A DNA stretch of 64,000 bases from Flavobacterium lipolyticum (lineage in GTDB: Bacteria; Bacteroidota; Bacteroidia; Flavobacteriales; Flavobacteriaceae): positions 2,108,001 through 2,172,000 of the forward strand of contig NZ_JAJJMN010000001.1 in the NCBI RefSeq assembly GCF_020905335.1, written 5' to 3'. Under the pieces are notes generated by a model. That model saw nothing but the letters and a program-made list of their open reading frames with translations, was not told the DNA's origin and did no database searches. Below are positions 61,189 through 64,000 of this stretch, in pieces. Position numbers and translations under genes: made by a program. The first letter of the stretch is position 1, and each line of letters opens with the position of its first letter.

Positions 61189-61224
61189 AAAACGGCTTGT
61201 GAAACTTTATTCACAAGTCGTTTT
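61189..61224 (+). terminator. Terminator of the polyamine/membrane operon
   Basis: 15-base arms 61189-61203 and 61210-61224 (AAAACGGCTTGTGAA and its complement, one G-U) around a 6-base loop, ending in TTTT. Confidence 0.85.
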
Positions 61225-61252
61225 CTAATATAAGCCTATCTATTATGGTGTA

Positions 61253-61759
61253 TTACAGCTTAATCTCAAACAAACTAAAAGAGCCTTCTTTATAATGTTC
61301 CGGTAATTCACTGGTCCACTCGATGGTGCTGATGCCTTTGTAGTTAAAACCACAACTGGTGTAATACTTATTTATCCTTTCGTTACCGCTATGGGTATCA
61401 AGTCTGATGTATGATTTGTTATTCTCGCGAGCATATATTTTTGCCCATTCGATGATTTTTTTAACATACGATTGTCCTCTGAATTTTGGATTCGTTGCAA
61501 TGCGATGAAGGTAAATGGCAGGATCGGCACTGGCTTCTTTCCAAATAATCAAATCGTTAAAAGTAAGCACAAAGGTACAGGCAACTTCATCTCCTTCTTT
61601 GATGATGAAATGACGATTTTCGGTAATTTCTTTTTCTATAAGTGTTCTCTCAAAGCCTCTCCAGCTTTTGTTGTTGACCGTTTTTTGATAAGAGGTAGCT
61701 TCATTATAAAGATCGAAAACGGCATCGATATCTTCATTCGTAGTTTTTAAAAATTCCAT
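61253..61759 (-). CDS. GNAT-family N-acetyltransferase
   Basis: 168 aa. GNAT fold with the acetyl-CoA loop in LHRIATNPKFRGQSYVKKIIEWA (RxxGx-S form) near 86-108 and YIRLDTHSGNERINKYYTSCGF at 117-138. Acceptor unknown. Third of three minus-strand genes after the AraC regulator and nitrilase; the 80-bp gap makes co-transcription with nitrilase possible. Confidence 0.85.
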   Translation of the reverse strand: MEFLKTTNEDIDAVFDLYNEATSYQKTVNNKSWRGFERTLIEKEITENRHFIIKEGDEVACTFVLTFNDLIIWKEASADPAIYLHRIATNPKFRGQSYVKKIIEWAKIYARENNKSYIRLDTHSGNERINKYYTSCGFNYKGISTIEWTSELPEHYKEGSFSLFEIKL

Positions 61760-61839
61760 TATTGGGTGGTATACTGTAGATTAATGAATCCCTCAAAGGT
61801 AAATCTTTAAGAGGCGTAAAGTCCCATGAAATATCAGTT

Positions 61840-62799
61840 TTAACTTTTTGTATTAGTATTCAACCACACTACATTTTGTTCGGATTGATGCTCCTGACCA
61901 ATAATATCCCGATACAATTCTGGTCTCCTTGCTTTTATATAACGGTTTCCGCCAGCCTGAATGCACTTTTCAGGAGTTAATAGTGCAGTTACAAAAGAGT
62001 CTTCAAAAGAGCTGCATTCAGAAAGAATATCCCCAAAAGGATCAATAATCATCGAACAGCCATTTTTCAGCTGATCGTCGTCCATTCCAATGGGGTTCGA
62101 GAATACGGCATAAATAGCATTGTCATAGGCTCTTGCAGGAAGCCATTTCATCAGCCAGTCTCTGCCTTTCATTCCTTCAAATTCCAGTCGGAGAGAAGTA
62201 GGATCAGATTCACGGTTTTCCCACAGCTGTGGAGCAACAAATCCGGCACCCGGTCGGGTAGAAGGAGTACACATCGTAACGTGAGGCATAAAAATAATTT
62301 GGGCACCTAAAAGAGTGGTAGCGCGAACATTCTCAATAATATTGTTGTCGTAACAAATTAGAATACCGCATTTCCATCCTTTAATCTCAAAGATACAGTA
62401 TTGGTCGCCCGGAGTAAGGTGTGGATTGATAAACGGATGAAGTTTTCGGTATTTGGCAACCAAACCATTTCCGTCTACACACACATAAGCTTTGAATAAG
62501 TTATCGTCTTCGTCTTTCTCAAAGAGCCCCGCCAGAATCACGATATTATGGTTTCGCGCAATTTCGGTTAATTTTGAAATGCTTTCTCCACTCGGAATTA
62601 ATTCTGCCAGGTTCAGCATTTGTTCTTTTGATAGATGTCGGGCAAAAGTATAGCCCGTTACAGAACACTCGTGAAAAGAGATAACATCGCAGCCCTGACT
62701 TGCTGCCTGTTGTGAAAGTTTTTCAATTACGGATAAGTTATAACTTTTATCGCCACTTTTGTTCTCGAACTGAGCGGTGGCTATTTTTAAATTTTTCAT
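61840..62799 (-). CDS. Nitrilase-superfamily amidohydrolase
   Basis: 319 aa. The Glu-Lys-Cys triad is complete: E44 in ISFHECSVTGY, Lys in VAKYRKLHPF near 118, Cys in GILICYDNNI near 153. Residues after it (RATTLLGAQIIFMPHVT) fit the carbon-nitrogen hydrolase fold. Hydrolyses a small amide, nitrile or carbamoyl substrate; which one is not readable. It is 69 bp downstream of an AraC regulator on the same strand. Confidence 0.88.
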   Translation of the reverse strand: MKNLKIATAQFENKSGDKSYNLSVIEKLSQQAASQGCDVISFHECSVTGYTFARHLSKEQMLNLAELIPSGESISKLTEIARNHNIVILAGLFEKDEDDNLFKAYVCVDGNGLVAKYRKLHPFINPHLTPGDQYCIFEIKGWKCGILICYDNNIIENVRATTLLGAQIIFMPHVTMCTPSTRPGAGFVAPQLWENRESDPTSLRLEFEGMKGRDWLMKWLPARAYDNAIYAVFSNPIGMDDDQLKNGCSMIIDPFGDILSECSSFEDSFVTALLTPEKCIQAGGNRYIKARRPELYRDIIGQEHQSEQNVVWLNTNTKS

Positions 62800-62868
62800 A
62801 ATGCTTACTATTGATTGGCGGCAAAGGTAGCATCGGTACTATTTTGAAAATTGTACAAAACCGACATT

Positions 62869-63696
62869 CTAAAGCAGAATTGGCGGAACAGTTTTGAGGA
62901 GATTATTGGTTAATTTCCCGGTATTGTTTAAGTATTCTTTTGGTGTGATTCCGGTGTGTTTTTTGAATTCCTTTATCAGATGAGACTGATCCGAAAAACC
63001 GGCATTGTAGCTAATGTTGGTGAGATTTGTATCGACCGACTTATCTTTTAGCAGTTTTAAGAAATAATGCAGTTTGATAATATTTCCAAATTTCTTCGGA
63101 TTTAATCCGATGCACTCTTTGAACTTTCTTTCCAGATGACGTTCGGTATAACCTGTAAATTTAGCCAGTTGGTTTACATTAAAATTCCCTTTATGTGCGG
63201 TAATAAAACGAAGCGAACTTTCAATAATTAATTGGTAAGAAGCTGTTTTGTTGGAAATATAATTGTCGAAAAAATGATTGAGAAGTTCAACTTTCTTCAG
63301 GATCGTGTAATTTTCGCGTAGCTGCTCCTGAAGAATTAAACCGTCTCTGTTAAAAATAGTATCAATAGAGACAATAGAGTCGAGAAACTCATAAGCCGGA
63401 ATGCCCAACAATTGATGAATCCCGTTAGGCTGAAAAACAACAATTATAAGAGTGATTTCATGGTTGGAATAAATGTCTTTAAATCCCGTAAGTTGTCCAT
63501 ACAAAAAAGAATCCGGTAAGAAGCTCTGAACTTCCTGATTGTTTAGATCAGAGGTAAGATTGCCTTTTAAAGAAAACACCATACCGGTATTACCATCCGA
63601 AAACAGACGAAGCTTTTGTTCGGATACTTCTTTGGTATCTAAAAAAAGATAATGTTTAATGTAAGGTGATAATTCTACTGATGGTGAAATCTGCAT
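62869..63696 (-). CDS. AraC-family regulator
   Basis: 275 aa. The C-terminal double helix-turn-helix is clear (NVNQLAKFTGYTERHLERKFKECIGLNPKKF, then NISYNAGFSDQSHLIKEFKKHTGITPKEYL, about 175-260). N-terminal 150 residues are a sensor domain of the kind found in DUF6597-type AraC proteins (PYIKHYLFLDTKE). Probably controls the nitrilase-GNAT pair that follows. Confidence 0.87.
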   Translation of the reverse strand: MQISPSVELSPYIKHYLFLDTKEVSEQKLRLFSDGNTGMVFSLKGNLTSDLNNQEVQSFLPDSFLYGQLTGFKDIYSNHEITLIIVVFQPNGIHQLLGIPAYEFLDSIVSIDTIFNRDGLILQEQLRENYTILKKVELLNHFFDNYISNKTASYQLIIESSLRFITAHKGNFNVNQLAKFTGYTERHLERKFKECIGLNPKKFGNIIKLHYFLKLLKDKSVDTNLTNISYNAGFSDQSHLIKEFKKHTGITPKEYLNNTGKLTNNLLKTVPPILL

Positions 63697-63828
63697 TATT
63701 TAAAAGATTATGGACTGCAGTCAATTGTTGTTACTTCTTCAAAACTCAATTGTATGAGATCATTTTTGATTTGTGAAGAATAACTTTTGATAAAATTAAG
63801 GATATTTTTTTAATTAAGATTTTAAATA

Positions 63829-64000
63829 TTAGTTCTGTAAAGCTACTCTCACCAGCGGTAAAATACGTTCAGTAAATAAAGTATAAGCTTTGGCCGAAGG
63901 ATGTAAGCCATCTGCGGCCACCAAATCAGGATTATCAAGGCCTTTGCGGGAAATATCGGTTATCGAAACAAAAACAATATTATTGAGTTTGCAGTAGCTT
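63829..64000 (-). CDS. SGNH/GDSL hydrolase, C-terminal fragment
   Basis: The last ~56 codons of a gene cut by the window edge, ending ...PLVRVALQN at the stop codon 63829-63831. ADGLHPSAKAYTLFTERI contains the block V catalytic Asp and His (DxxHPS) of SGNH esterases; VFVSITDISR precedes it. The amino end and Ser lie beyond 64000. Confidence 0.8.
   Translation of the reverse strand, partial: SYCKLNNIVFVSITDISRKGLDNPDLVAADGLHPSAKAYTLFTERILPLVRVALQN

Overview
The window is a chromosomal segment of a low-GC member of the Bacteroidota, most likely a Flavobacterium or close relative. Signs seen directly: a type IX secretion (Por) sorting tail on a SprB-repeat protein, TonB receptors with an N-terminal carboxypeptidase-like domain, promoter -7 elements of the TAnnTTTG type, near absence of GGAGG ribosome-binding sites, and many dispersed palindromic repeats of the kind common between flavobacterial genes. 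No phage, plasmid, transposase, integrase, CRISPR or rRNA genes are visible. One intact tRNA (Ser, GGA anticodon) is present.

Layout. 0.2-6.1 kb (minus): an iron/siderophore uptake unit (TonB receptor, two small membrane proteins, two PepSY membrane proteins). 6.3-10.4 kb (minus): odhA-odhB of the TCA cycle. 10.5-12.6 kb: an outer-membrane barrel gene whose 3' end has been duplicated around a ~0.93 kb insert. 13.0-20.1 kb: a trehalose utilisation locus (LacI regulator with twin operators, TonB receptor, MFS importer, neutral-type trehalase), followed by a 24-unit 22-bp tandem array that runs into the 3' end of a polyprenyl synthetase gene. 21.9-29.1 kb: yceI and a tetR-tolC-mfp-rnd efflux operon, both with the same GGAAACT-N14-AGTTTCC operator. 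29.2-31.6 kb: a hypothetical gene and a papain-type lipoprotein protease between two inverted copies of a MITE-like repeat. 31.7-36.9 kb: a giant SprB-repeat adhesin-like protein. 37.0-45.2 kb: a retropepsin/CHAT-TPR/PKD-barrel group, a lipoprotein and a small membrane protein, divergent from an ECF sigma factor and its TPR membrane partner. 45.4-50.2 kb: S41 peptidase, TatD, acyltransferase, asparaginase. 50.3-52.5 kb: MFS exporter and divergent LysR regulator. 52.5-54.7 kb: tRNA-Ser, a decayed copy of its 3' half, a Fic AMPylase and an XRE regulator. 55.0-61.2 kb: a tightly packed seven-gene operon with AdoMet decarboxylase, a zinc-ribbon/DUF4178-like protein, a 59-aa membrane protein, DUF350, a membrane-fused spermidine synthase, a Tat-exported FAD oxidoreductase and a histidine-rich polytopic protein. 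61.3-64.0 kb: GNAT, nitrilase, AraC regulator, and the C-terminus of an SGNH hydrolase cut by the window edge.

Most interesting parts: the polyamine/membrane operon (55-61 kb), which looks like a membrane-linked pathway using decarboxylated AdoMet rather than plain spermidine synthesis; the three identically built operators that tie yceI to a multidrug efflux pump; the CHAT caspase-like/retropepsin overlapping gene pair near an ECF sigma factor; and several repeat structures that mark past DNA rearrangement (the 3'-end duplication at 11-12 kb, the tRNA-Ser fragment at 52.9 kb, and paired inverted elements at 29.2 and 31.4 kb). All family names come from reading motifs and from memory; no searches were run.
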